A DNA stretch of 64,000 nt from Radicibacter daui (lineage in GTDB: Bacteria > Pseudomonadota > Alphaproteobacteria > Radicibacterales > Radicibacteraceae). The notes under the pieces were generated by a model. The model was given only the letters and a program-made list of their open reading frames with translations, made no database searches and was not told where the DNA came from. Below are positions 1-7,019 of this stretch, in pieces (positions within the stretch are counted from its first letter, which is position 1; each line of letters begins with the position of its first letter). Position numbers and translations under genes: made by a program. Location: NCBI GenBank assembly GCA_030657355.1, contig CP131056.1, positions 2,624,501 to 2,688,500 on the forward strand. The letters run 5' to 3'.

Positions 1-204
1 CCGGCCGTTGAAGGCGGTTATCGCGTCGTCTTTCTGGCGAGCGATCAGGAAGAGGCGATTGCGCCCGTAGCCGATCTCGCCAGACAGCTCGGTTTCGCAC
101 CGGTCAATCTCGGCAGGCTCGGCGAAGGCGGCTGGCTGGTCCATGCACGGGACCGCGTCTGGGGGCCGCTGATCTTCCAGGACCTGTTCAGGAAGGACCA
201 GTAA
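1..204 (+). CDS. NADPH-dependent F420 reductase-like protein, C-terminal end (partial)
   Basis: The window opens inside this gene; only the last 67 codons are present, ending in TAA at 202-204. The visible peptide has the pattern typical of the end of the NADP-binding F420-reductase-like family: a beta strand with VVFLASDQEEA, then VADLARQLGF-PVNLGRLGEGG, and a GPL-F-DLF tail. These proteins bind NADP in an N-terminal Rossmann fold that lies outside the window. Many alphaproteobacterial members do not act on F420, so the substrate is unknown. The family call rests on this tail alone and could be wrong. About 150 bases without a gene separate it from the oppositely oriented amidohydrolase. Confidence 0.55.
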   Translation, partial: PAVEGGYRVVFLASDQEEAIAPVADLARQLGFAPVNLGRLGEGGWLVHARDRVWGPLIFQDLFRKDQ

Positions 205-353
205 GCAGCCCCCGGTTTCTGGCGGCGGCCGCGGTTAACCCGGACCTCCGCCCGAACGCCCTCGTCGCCCACGGCAACGGTCAGAACCAGTCCCGGATTA
301 TACGATGGAGGCCCCGCGCCGTGCTGACGATGCGGGGTCTGCCACTTCCGTCC

Positions 354-2009
354 TCAGCCCTCGTGGATGATCCGCCCGCCGCAGATCGTCAGGGCCACGC
401 CCAGAGCGGGAATTTCGCCCGGCTCCGTGGCCTCGATATCCCCGCCCAGCATCACGAGGTCAGCGGCAAGGCCGGGGCGCAGGGTGCCTGTCACATGGTC
501 CCGGTGCGCCGCCCAGGCGCCGCCTGCGGTGTAGGCGCGCAGCACCTCCATCAGCGCCAGGCGCTCGTCGCTGGCCCCCTCATAGGGTGTGCGCGTTAGC
601 GCCGCCGATATGCCGCGCAGCACCGAGACATCCGCCACCGGCCAGTCGCTGGCAAAAGCAACCGGGGCGCCCGCCTCGGTCAGGCTGCGACAGCGATAGG
701 CATCCGCCCACCGCGCCTTGCCGATGCGCGAGAGCGTCGGCTGCGGCGGGAAATCCATCGCCCCCGGCACATGGGGCGGCTGCAGGCTGGCGGTGATGCC
801 GAGTGCGCCCAGCCGGGGCACATCGGCGGGGTCAATCAGCTCGATATGTTCGATACGGTGGCGGCTGTCGCGCCGGCCATTGGCGGTGCGGGCCGCCTCG
901 TACCCGTCAATCACCGTGCGCACCGCACCGTCGCCGATGGCATGAACCGCGATCTGCAGGCCGCGCCGGTCAATCTCCGTGGCAATCTGGTTGAAGCGCT
1001 GCGGCGGGAACAGCGGCTCGGAGCGGTGGCCGGGCTGGTCGGCATAATCCCGCAGCATATAGGCCGTGCGGCTGTCGATCACCCCGTCCATGAACATCTT
1101 GACGAAGCCGGAGCTGATCCAGTCGCCGTCAAACTCCGCCGCCATGGCAGAAGCACGCTCCAGCGCCTCCATCCCCATATGCGGCTTGAAATGGAACGGC
1201 ACCTTTACCCGCAGCGGCAAGCTGCCCTCGGCCTGCATTTGTGCCAGCAGCACCAGCGTGTAGCGGTTGCCATCCATGTTGACGAGGCTGGTGACGCCGT
1301 GGGCGGCGCAATGCTGCATGCCCTTCAAAAGCAGCGCCTTGTCGGCGGCGCGCTCGGCGTCCGTCGGCCAGGGGTCAGGCTCCTCCCCCGTGGCGATGCC
1401 CAGATTGATGCGCCCTTCCCCGGCAAAAGCGATCAGCGGACCAAAGGCCTCGAACTCGCGCAGCTCGCCGGTGGCAAGCCCGTCCGCCCCCATCACCACC
1501 TCATGGCCGGGCGGCGTCTTCGCGCCCCGCAGCAACCCCGCTGCTTCCAGCGCGGCCGTGTTGGCCCAGACCGTGTGCAGATCGGGCGACATCATCGCGA
1601 TGGGGCGGTCCGCAATCATCGCATCAAGGTCATGGCGCGTGGCGGCTTTATCGAGGATGCCGTAATGCGCTTCCTGCGCCATCAACAGCTTCATATCAGG
1701 GTTGGCGGCGCCGAAGTCGCGGAAGGCTTTGGCAACAGCTTCGGCCCCATGCAGATGGCCGATATGCAGGTGGGTCAGGTCCGCCCCGCCCAGCCCCACA
1801 TGCACATGGCCTTCAAAAAAGCCGGGCAGCACCGTGCGCCCGGCCGCATCGATAATCCGGGTTTCCGACCCGGCCAGCGCCCCGATCTCGCCGGTGCTGC
1901 CCACCGCAAGGATGCACTCGCCGGCAAGGGCCACGGCCTCAGCGCGCGGGCTTTCCGGGTCCATGGTCAGGACACGGGCATTGATCACGATCAGGTCGGG
2001 GACTGTCAT
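354..2009 (-). CDS. Amidohydrolase family 3 (YtcJ-like) metal-dependent hydrolase
   Basis: The 551-residue protein has the metal-dependent amidohydrolase layout: a small beta domain at the start, a GHVHV metal motif near residue 70, then a TIM barrel with AVHAIGDGA, RIEHIEL and ASDWPV signatures that carry the later metal-binding His and Asp residues. It lacks a clear signal peptide and is probably cytoplasmic. The family hydrolyses amide or related C-N bonds; the substrate cannot be read from the sequence. I chose ATG at 2009 because an AGG motif lies 12 bases upstream; GTG at 2027 and ATG at 2021 are alternatives that add a few residues. The cupin gene lies upstream on the same strand with a 48-base gap, so the two may be co-transcribed. 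Confidence 0.9.
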   Translation of the reverse strand: MTVPDLIVINARVLTMDPESPRAEAVALAGECILAVGSTGEIGALAGSETRIIDAAGRTVLPGFFEGHVHVGLGGADLTHLHIGHLHGAEAVAKAFRDFGAANPDMKLLMAQEAHYGILDKAATRHDLDAMIADRPIAMMSPDLHTVWANTAALEAAGLLRGAKTPPGHEVVMGADGLATGELREFEAFGPLIAFAGEGRINLGIATGEEPDPWPTDAERAADKALLLKGMQHCAAHGVTSLVNMDGNRYTLVLLAQMQAEGSLPLRVKVPFHFKPHMGMEALERASAMAAEFDGDWISSGFVKMFMDGVIDSRTAYMLRDYADQPGHRSEPLFPPQRFNQIATEIDRRGLQIAVHAIGDGAVRTVIDGYEAARTANGRRDSRHRIEHIELIDPADVPRLGALGITASLQPPHVPGAMDFPPQPTLSRIGKARWADAYRCRSLTEAGAPVAFASDWPVADVSVLRGISAALTRTPYEGASDERLALMEVLRAYTAGGAWAAHRDHVTGTLRPGLAADLVMLGGDIEATEPGEIPALGVALTICGGRIIHEG

Positions 2010-2057
2010 GGGGTGCCGCATCCTCACGAAGCGCCGGCGTTAAAGGGCCGGACCGGA

Positions 2058-2411
2058 TTACTTCAGCTTGATGGCGAAGTGCTTGCGCACCGGCTCCTCG
2101 ATTGTCCAGGTGCCCTTGAAGGTCGGCTCAACGACAAAAGCATCGCCGGGCGTCAACGTCACCGGCGCGCCGCCATCGGGGGTAATGGTGATGCGGCCTT
2201 CGATGAGGTGGACGAATTCATAGAACTGGTAGGTGGCGTGCCACGTGCCCGGCGTCGCTTCCCAGGTGCCGGAGATCATGCTGCCGTCGAGCGAGGCATG
2301 CTGCACCCAGTAGCGCATCGTCGGGTTGCCGTCGGTCTTCACCCAGCCGTCGAGATCGGTGGTGATGGCCCCCTCGCCCGGTGCGGGAAAACGAAATACC
2401 GTATCGCTCAT
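2058..2411 (-). CDS. Small cupin-domain protein (DUF861/cupin_3 type)
   Basis: The protein has 117 residues and one cupin barrel. The segment YEFVHLIEGRITI-PDG-TLTPGDAFVV, then FKGTWTIEEPVRKHFAI, matches the DUF861 (cupin_3) pattern of Trp-rich small cupins related to EutQ and ureidoglycine aminohydrolase domains. The catalytic role is unknown. ATG at 2411 is preferred over ATG at 2423 because AGGA at 2417-2420 sits at Shine-Dalgarno distance from it. It lies just upstream of the amidohydrolase on the same strand, which suggests a shared transcript and perhaps a shared pathway, although that link is inference only. Confidence 0.85.
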   Translation of the reverse strand: MSDTVFRFPAPGEGAITTDLDGWVKTDGNPTMRYWVQHASLDGSMISGTWEATPGTWHATYQFYEFVHLIEGRITITPDGGAPVTLTPGDAFVVEPTFKGTWTIEEPVRKHFAIKLK

Positions 2412-2622
2412 CTTTGTCCTCATGCGGCGCCGTGGTGGTCAGAATATCTGGTAAGCGGCTCCCGCGCGCCGCGCAAGATGGACCACAGACGCCGGCGCCC
2501 GGCTGTCGAAACTGTTGGCACAAGCTGTCGCTTTAGGGGCTGGTGCCGGGCAGCGAAATCAGTCAATCACGGAGGGCGCGCGGGCGTGAGACCGGGGCGC
2601 AGGGCAAGGACGGGGAACGGGC

Positions 2623-3204
2623 ATGGAAATTCGCGCGGCCAGGGCATCGGATGCCCCGCATCTGGTGCGTTTCATCAACATGGCGGCGGATAATTTGCCG
2701 CTGCATTTCTGGCGCAAGACGGTTGGCCCGCAGGGTGATCCCTGGGCGCTGGGAGAAGAACGCGCGGCACGCGAGACCGGCAATTTCTCCTACCGCAACG
2801 CCTGGCTTGCCGAAGTGGACGGTAGCGTCGCTGCCTGCCTTCTTGGCTACGCCGCCGAAAAAGAGCCCGCCCCCATCGAGCCGGACACCCCGCCGCTGTT
2901 CGTGCCGCTGCTGGAGCTGGAAGCGATGGCCCCCGGCTCCTGGTACCTCAACGTTCTGGCCACCTACGAGGCGTTCCGCGGCAAGGGCCTTGGCAGCGCG
3001 CTGCTCGCGCATGCTGAAACGATTGCCGCTGCCGCCGGCCATGACACCATCAGCCTGATTGCCGAAGACACGCATCAGGATGCGCTCCGCCTCTATGTCG
3101 CCAAAGGCTTCCGCGAGATCGCCCGCCGCCCGGTTGTGAAGGAGGACTGGGAGGTGGACGCCAGCGAGTGGATCCTGTTCACGAAACCTGTCCAAGTCGG
3201 TTGA
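2623..3204 (+). CDS. GNAT family N-acetyltransferase
   Basis: A 193-residue single-domain GNAT acetyltransferase, predicted cytoplasmic, that would transfer an acetyl group from acetyl-CoA to an unknown amine. The acetyl-CoA pyrophosphate loop (motif A) is visible as AFRGKGLGSALL at about residue 125, preceded by the beta-4 strand WYLNVLATYE; the C-terminal beta strand ends EWILFTKPV. GGGGAACGGGC precedes ATG 2623. It is the last ordinary GC-rich chromosomal gene before the foreign segment and transcribes away from the cupin gene. About 200 bases follow it with no recognizable gene, promoter or terminator. Confidence 0.85.
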   Translation: MEIRAARASDAPHLVRFINMAADNLPLHFWRKTVGPQGDPWALGEERAARETGNFSYRNAWLAEVDGSVAACLLGYAAEKEPAPIEPDTPPLFVPLLELEAMAPGSWYLNVLATYEAFRGKGLGSALLAHAETIAAAAGHDTISLIAEDTHQDALRLYVAKGFREIARRPVVKEDWEVDASEWILFTKPVQVG

Positions 3205-3404
3205 TTCGCGCCTACGCGGCGCTATCCGACACAAACCAAGGTGACTCCCCCACTTGCGGCGTAATACGTTAGCAGAAAGTCTTGCCGCGAAGACACACCG
3301 CGAACGTTTGTGCGAATTTTGCGCGCCGCTGGCAGTCGGAGCAGAATGGACAGTAAACTTTGCTTGGCGTTGCCTGACCGGCCAAAACGGCTGCGGGAGA
3401 ATTT

Positions 3405-5441
3405 ATGGCCAACACCGAGCACGTGTCTGTCGCAGTGCAGGACGACTTCATAGCGCGCCAGACGCGCGCGAAAGCCGTACCTGCTCTCGCCGAAATCATC
3501 TGGAATGGCCTGGACGCCGATGCGACGGAAGTAACCGTCGAGTTCGCACACGACGACCTCGCAGGAGGCATGTCGAAGGTTGTTGTCTATGATAATGGCA
3601 CGGGCTTCTCTCGCGAGGACGCCAATGCACTGTTCGGCAATCTCGGCGGTTCATGGAAGCGCAGCACGCGGCAGACTAAACGCGAAGGGCGGATGGTGCA
3701 CGGTCAGGAAGGGCGCGGCCGCTACAAGGCCTTCGCACTTGGCCGATCCGTGCGATGGAAGGTTTGCTATGAAACGCCGACTGGAAACCGAGCTTTCCAG
3801 ATCGATCTTCTTGAGGCCGATCTCAAGGACGTGACTATTAGCGCCGACGTAGCCGCCCCTAATCGAAAAACTGGAGTAATCGTCGAGATCACAGACCTGC
3901 GGCGCGACTTCAAGGTTTTTGAGAGCCCCGAAGGACTGCAAGAACTAACCGAGACATTCGCTCTCTACTTGATCAATTACGAAGCTGTCAGCATCGCTAT
4001 GGCAGGCGAGCGACTGGACCCTGAGAAGGCTATTGCTAGTCAGCACAAAGTTCCACTTTCACCGATCACGACCGCTGACGGGCAATCCCATCCCGTTAAG
4101 CTCCACGTGATTGAGTGGCATGCTGATACCAAGCGGACCCTCTATCTTTGTTCTCAAAATGGTTTTCCGCTCGATCAGGTGGAAGCCCGCTTCCACGTTC
4201 AAGGCTTCGCGTTTTCCGCTTATCTAAAGTCGGCCTACGTTGAAGCGCTCCACAACGAAGGTCGCGCGGGCCTCGCGGAGCTCGATCCAGATCTCGCCGT
4301 CGCTGTCGAGGAAGCTCGCAACGAGATCAAGGCTTACTTCAGAGAGCGTGCATCCGAGCGGGCTCGCTCAGTCGTGGAGGAATGGAAGGATGCCGACATC
4401 TATCCTTACAGCGGCGAACCGGCGAATACGACTGAGCGCGCCGAGCGGCAGGTGTTTGATATCGTGGCTGCCCAAGTCCAGCAGTATACACCTGATATTG
4501 AAGCCACATCAAAAAGGACTCGCGCACTCCAGCTCTGGATGCTGAAGAACGCGATCGAGCGAGGACCAGAAGAGCTTCAATCAATATTAAAGGAAGTGCT
4601 GGACCTTCCGGTATCACAGCAGAAAGATTTTGCAGCCTTACTTCAGGAAACAAACCTCTCCTCGATTATCACTGCCGCCAAAACAGTTGCTGACCGTTTA
4701 AAATTCCTCTCTGCGTTAGAGAGTATTGTTTTCGATCCTGAGAAAAAAAAGCGGCTAAAGGAACGCACTCAGCTGCATAAGATTCTTGCGGAGAACACGT
4801 GGATTTTCGGGGAGGAATACAACCTTTGGGTAAGCGATCAAGGGCTACGTAAAGTACTTGAGAAGCATAAAACATTTCTCGATCCAAACATCGCAATCGA
4901 GGAACCGGTAAAGGTAGTAGGGCAAAAGGTTGGCATCGTCGATCTGATGTTCTCTCGCCTAATGCGGCGGCACAAGGCGGGCGACGTTGATCACCTCGTT
5001 GTCGAGCTAAAGGCCCCTAAGGTTATCATCGGATCCGATGAGATCGCACAAGTTAAGAAATACGCGCAGGCCGTTGCCAACGACGAGAGGTTCAACACCG
5101 TGAAGGGGCTGCGGTGGCACTTCTGGGTCGTTTCAAATGCTTACGACGACTATGCGGCAGAAGACATTGACTCTGTCGACCGTGAACGTCGGCTAGTGCG
5201 AAATAGCAACGGCGTAACGGTAGGAATAAAGACTTGGGCAGAACTCATTGATGAGAACCGCGCTCGATTACAATTTTTTCAAGAGAAACTCGATCACCGC
5301 GCCGACGAGAGTGAGGCGATCCGCTACCTTCAGGAGCGTCACAGTAAGTTCTTGGAAGGCGTGATTGTCGAGGGCGATAATGAGAATGCGACAGCGAGTG
5401 CTAACACCGGCGAACCTGAGGAAGCCGAAGTCACCAAGTGA
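3405..5441 (+). CDS. GHKL ATPase fused to Shedu-type (DUF4263-like) nuclease; putative defence protein
   Basis: The 678-residue protein joins two domains. Residues about 20-200 form a GHKL (HSP90/MutL/MORC-like) ATPase: an N-box with E30, N34 and D37 (AEIIWNGLDADA), a G1 box DNGTGF at 63-68, GNLGGSWK at 78-85 and a lid motif GQEGRGRYKAF at 100-110. Residues about 455-625 resemble the Shedu nuclease: LAENTWIFGEEYN, then a PD-(D/E)XK core with D513 (VDLMF), E534 and K536 (VVELKAP), and Q549-KKYA. The middle (200-455) is helical with no known domain. GHKL-ATPase genes of the MORC/MutL type occur in restriction-like systems, and Shedu (SduA) is an antiphage nuclease; the combined role here is inferred. 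Base composition is lower in GC than the flanking chromosome. GGGAGAATTT precedes ATG 3405. Confidence 0.85.
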   Translation: MANTEHVSVAVQDDFIARQTRAKAVPALAEIIWNGLDADATEVTVEFAHDDLAGGMSKVVVYDNGTGFSREDANALFGNLGGSWKRSTRQTKREGRMVHGQEGRGRYKAFALGRSVRWKVCYETPTGNRAFQIDLLEADLKDVTISADVAAPNRKTGVIVEITDLRRDFKVFESPEGLQELTETFALYLINYEAVSIAMAGERLDPEKAIASQHKVPLSPITTADGQSHPVKLHVIEWHADTKRTLYLCSQNGFPLDQVEARFHVQGFAFSAYLKSAYVEALHNEGRAGLAELDPDLAVAVEEARNEIKAYFRERASERARSVVEEWKDADIYPYSGEPANTTERAERQVFDIVAAQVQQYTPDIEATSKRTRALQLWMLKNAIERGPEELQSILKEVLDLPVSQQKDFAALLQETNLSSIITAAKTVADRLKFLSALESIVFDPEKKKRLKERTQLHKILAENTWIFGEEYNLWVSDQGLRKVLEKHKTFLDPNIAIEEPVKVVGQKVGIVDLMFSRLMRRHKAGDVDHLVVELKAPKVIIGSDEIAQVKKYAQAVANDERFNTVKGLRWHFWVVSNAYDDYAAEDIDSVDRERRLVRNSNGVTVGIKTWAELIDENRARLQFFQEKLDHRADESEAIRYLQERHSKFLEGVIVEGDNENATASANTGEPEEAEVTK

Positions 5442-5514
5442 CATTCAGCACCGGTTTACGGCGCGGCGACCGACGTTCTGCGCAACGTATCACGTGAGCA
5501 TCGTCTAGGTCACC

Positions 5515-5526
5515 GCATCGCGATGC
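5515..5526. repeat. 12-bp perfect palindrome in the gap between the two defence-module genes
   Basis: GCATCGCGATGC reads the same on both strands and lies in the 288-base stretch (5442-5729) between the GHKL-Shedu and DUF3800 genes. It is immediately followed by a second short palindrome, GCGATCGC. It could be an operator for the downstream gene, but short GC palindromes are common in such genomes. I see no convincing gene, promoter or terminator elsewhere in this gap. Confidence 0.3.
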
Positions 5527-5729
5527 GATCGCGGCATCGGAAGGGCGCTCGTGGTGGCTTCCTCGCAGGCGCAGTTGGTGATTTGTTGCGCATTGAACTC
5601 GGCCGGCATGGTGCCTTCGTCTAGTGGCCTTCATTCTGGATCGTTTCTAGGCTCTCAAGCCGGTTGCCTGCAAACCGACATAGCTCGGTCATTAGCCACG
5701 CGGATGGATCGCCGTACGCCGGGGGATGC

Positions 5730-6569
5730 ATGAAGTTCATCTATGTGGACGAGAGCGGAGCGCGGGACCAAGGCGACGTGTTCGTGATGTCCGGGCTGAT
5801 GGTTGACGCCTACAAGCTACGAAAGAAGACGGCTGACTTTGACGCGAAGCTAGAAGCCATCTTTGCTCGACACCCCGGCACACGCGGCGACCTCAAGACA
5901 AAGCGCTTCATCAACGGCGCTGGCGCCTGGAACCAAGTGCCCGCGCAACAGCGCAAGGATTTTCTGCGAGAAATATGCGAGTTGGCCGTCGCCAACGGTG
6001 GCAAGGTCTACGGGATTGCCCTCTCCTACGATCGGTTCGACGCAGCGCTCGCCGCCGGCTACGGTCACCCATTTGCGAGGAGCTATTGGATCGCAGGCGC
6101 TATGTTTGTCTCCTCGCTGGTGCAGAAGAAGATGCAAGGGGTGGCGAATGCCAAAGGCCTGACCGTCGTTATCATGGACGACAACAAGCAGGAGATGGCG
6201 AACTTCTCCGATGCCCTCTACAGGCGCAGCGAATGGTATGATGGCCTGTATCAGTGCCGGGGCACGACGCGCGGCAGGAGTGTTTGGTTGGCCCGGCGGC
6301 AAGAGGACCGTTTCGACCAAATCATCAACACCGCCTTCGCGATTAAGTCAGATCATTCTTCGCTGGTGCAGGTTGCCGATGCTCTGAGTTGGGTTTACCG
6401 CCGCCATCTCGAGTTGAGATCGCAGATCGAGGCCTATGCTGGGGAGAGTGCCTATTACCAAGACTTGGTCGATATCCTAGAACCGCAGCGCGAGAAGCTC
6501 GGACGCTGTCCGAATGAGCCTTGCGTCGCATTTTATCAAGATGCGCGTCATGAAGAGTGGGCAATCTGA
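5730..6569 (+). CDS. DUF3800 domain protein (RNase H-like fold), defence-associated
   Basis: A 279-residue protein of the DUF3800 family. The N-terminus KFIYVDESG gives the hallmark acidic DES motif (D7, E8), VVIMDDNKQEM follows in the middle, and LVQVADALSWVYRR near residue 215 supplies the late conserved Q-x-AD motif. The fold is predicted to be RNase H-like, so a metal-dependent nuclease activity is possible but untested. ATG 5730 is chosen because GGGGGA lies just upstream; starts further upstream would lengthen it into unlikely sequence. It follows the GHKL-Shedu gene on the same strand after 288 bases, so a shared island is clear but a shared operon is not. DUF3800 genes are often found in mobile and defence islands. 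Confidence 0.85.
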   Translation: MKFIYVDESGARDQGDVFVMSGLMVDAYKLRKKTADFDAKLEAIFARHPGTRGDLKTKRFINGAGAWNQVPAQQRKDFLREICELAVANGGKVYGIALSYDRFDAALAAGYGHPFARSYWIAGAMFVSSLVQKKMQGVANAKGLTVVIMDDNKQEMANFSDALYRRSEWYDGLYQCRGTTRGRSVWLARRQEDRFDQIINTAFAIKSDHSSLVQVADALSWVYRRHLELRSQIEAYAGESAYYQDLVDILEPQREKLGRCPNEPCVAFYQDARHEEWAI

Positions 6570-6837
6570 CGGGCTGGGGTCGCAAGTTCGTGATCGATGG
6601 TGCAACCATCCGCACCGACTGAGGGTATATCCCGGCGACCGTCCTCCCAAAGGGAGGATGGGTGCCAACATACGGAAGATGGTAGCGGTTTCACATCGTC
6701 CGTAGAGTGCGCGCCTATCGGGCCAGCGGGACAAATAAAGCGGTTTAGCTCAACAGGAGTCAGCGACGCAGGAGAATGACATTCAAGCGAAGGCAGAAAC
6801 CACCGCAGATGCTAAGCTGTTGTCACCGTTTGTATCC
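6570..6837. other. Non-coding stretch left of the element junction
   Basis: No gene is supported here. The one structure visible is a hairpin with the 7-bp arms TCCTCCC (6642-6648) and GGGAGGA (6652-6658) around an AAA loop; there is no U-run after it, so it is not a standard intrinsic terminator. This stretch separates the DUF3800 gene from the left att core. Confidence 0.5.
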
Positions 6838-6857
6838 GATCACTCCCACTCAATTGT
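6838..6857. other. attL: left attachment core of the guaA-targeting element
   Basis: GATCACTCCCACTCAATTGT matches GATCATTCCCACTCAATCGT at 22209-22228 in 18 of 20 positions, in the same orientation. Read on the minus strand both copies encode the last codons of guaA, T-I-E-W-E-stop, and both differences are synonymous. The sequence right of this site is AT-rich and unlike the left side, as expected for a junction. I infer that this is one end of an element inserted by the tyrosine integrase at 20694-21902. Exact crossover bases cannot be set by eye. Confidence 0.75.
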
Positions 6858-6913
6858 AAAATTACAATAAATATTCAATATTTTCATTATCTTATGTTTA
6901 ACTCACCCAGGCG

Positions 6914-6933
6914 ATACCATGGGAAATACCATG
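6914..6933 (+). repeat. Paired ATACCATG repeats near the left end of the element
   Basis: ATACCATG occurs at 6914-6921 and again at 6926-6933, 12 bp apart, about 60 bp inside the left att core. The same octamer recurs at 21928-21935, 21997-22004 and, inverted, at 22024-22031 near the right end. This distribution suits arm-type binding sites of the integrase or sites for the AlpA-like factor, though no binding is shown. The rest of 6858-7019 is AT-rich with no supported gene. Confidence 0.5.
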
Positions 6934-7019
6934 TTCCGAATTTTACTCTGAGAGCACAAACATGCTTTCATCCTGACTAACATAGCTTGTGCTCTCTAAT
7001 CTATGGCGGGGTAACTTAC

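Noticed and set aside
771-2693. A 640-codon open frame on the plus strand opposite the amidohydrolase
   Set aside because: It is antisense to a protein with clear amidohydrolase motifs; its own translation is rich in Arg, Gly, His and Gln without any domain. Long antisense frames are common in GC-rich genes.
3231-3250. A third att-like copy (GTGACTCCCCCACTTG) left of the GHKL-Shedu gene
   Set aside because: It resembles the core only through a run of C and an ACT; insertions are needed to align it and the guaA-like TIEWE reading is lost. The match is not better than chance in such sequence.
6700-6780. A tRNA-like stretch (GCGGTTTAGCTCAACAGGAGTC) left of attL
   Set aside because: It resembles a D-arm string only; no anticodon or T arm could be folded around it.
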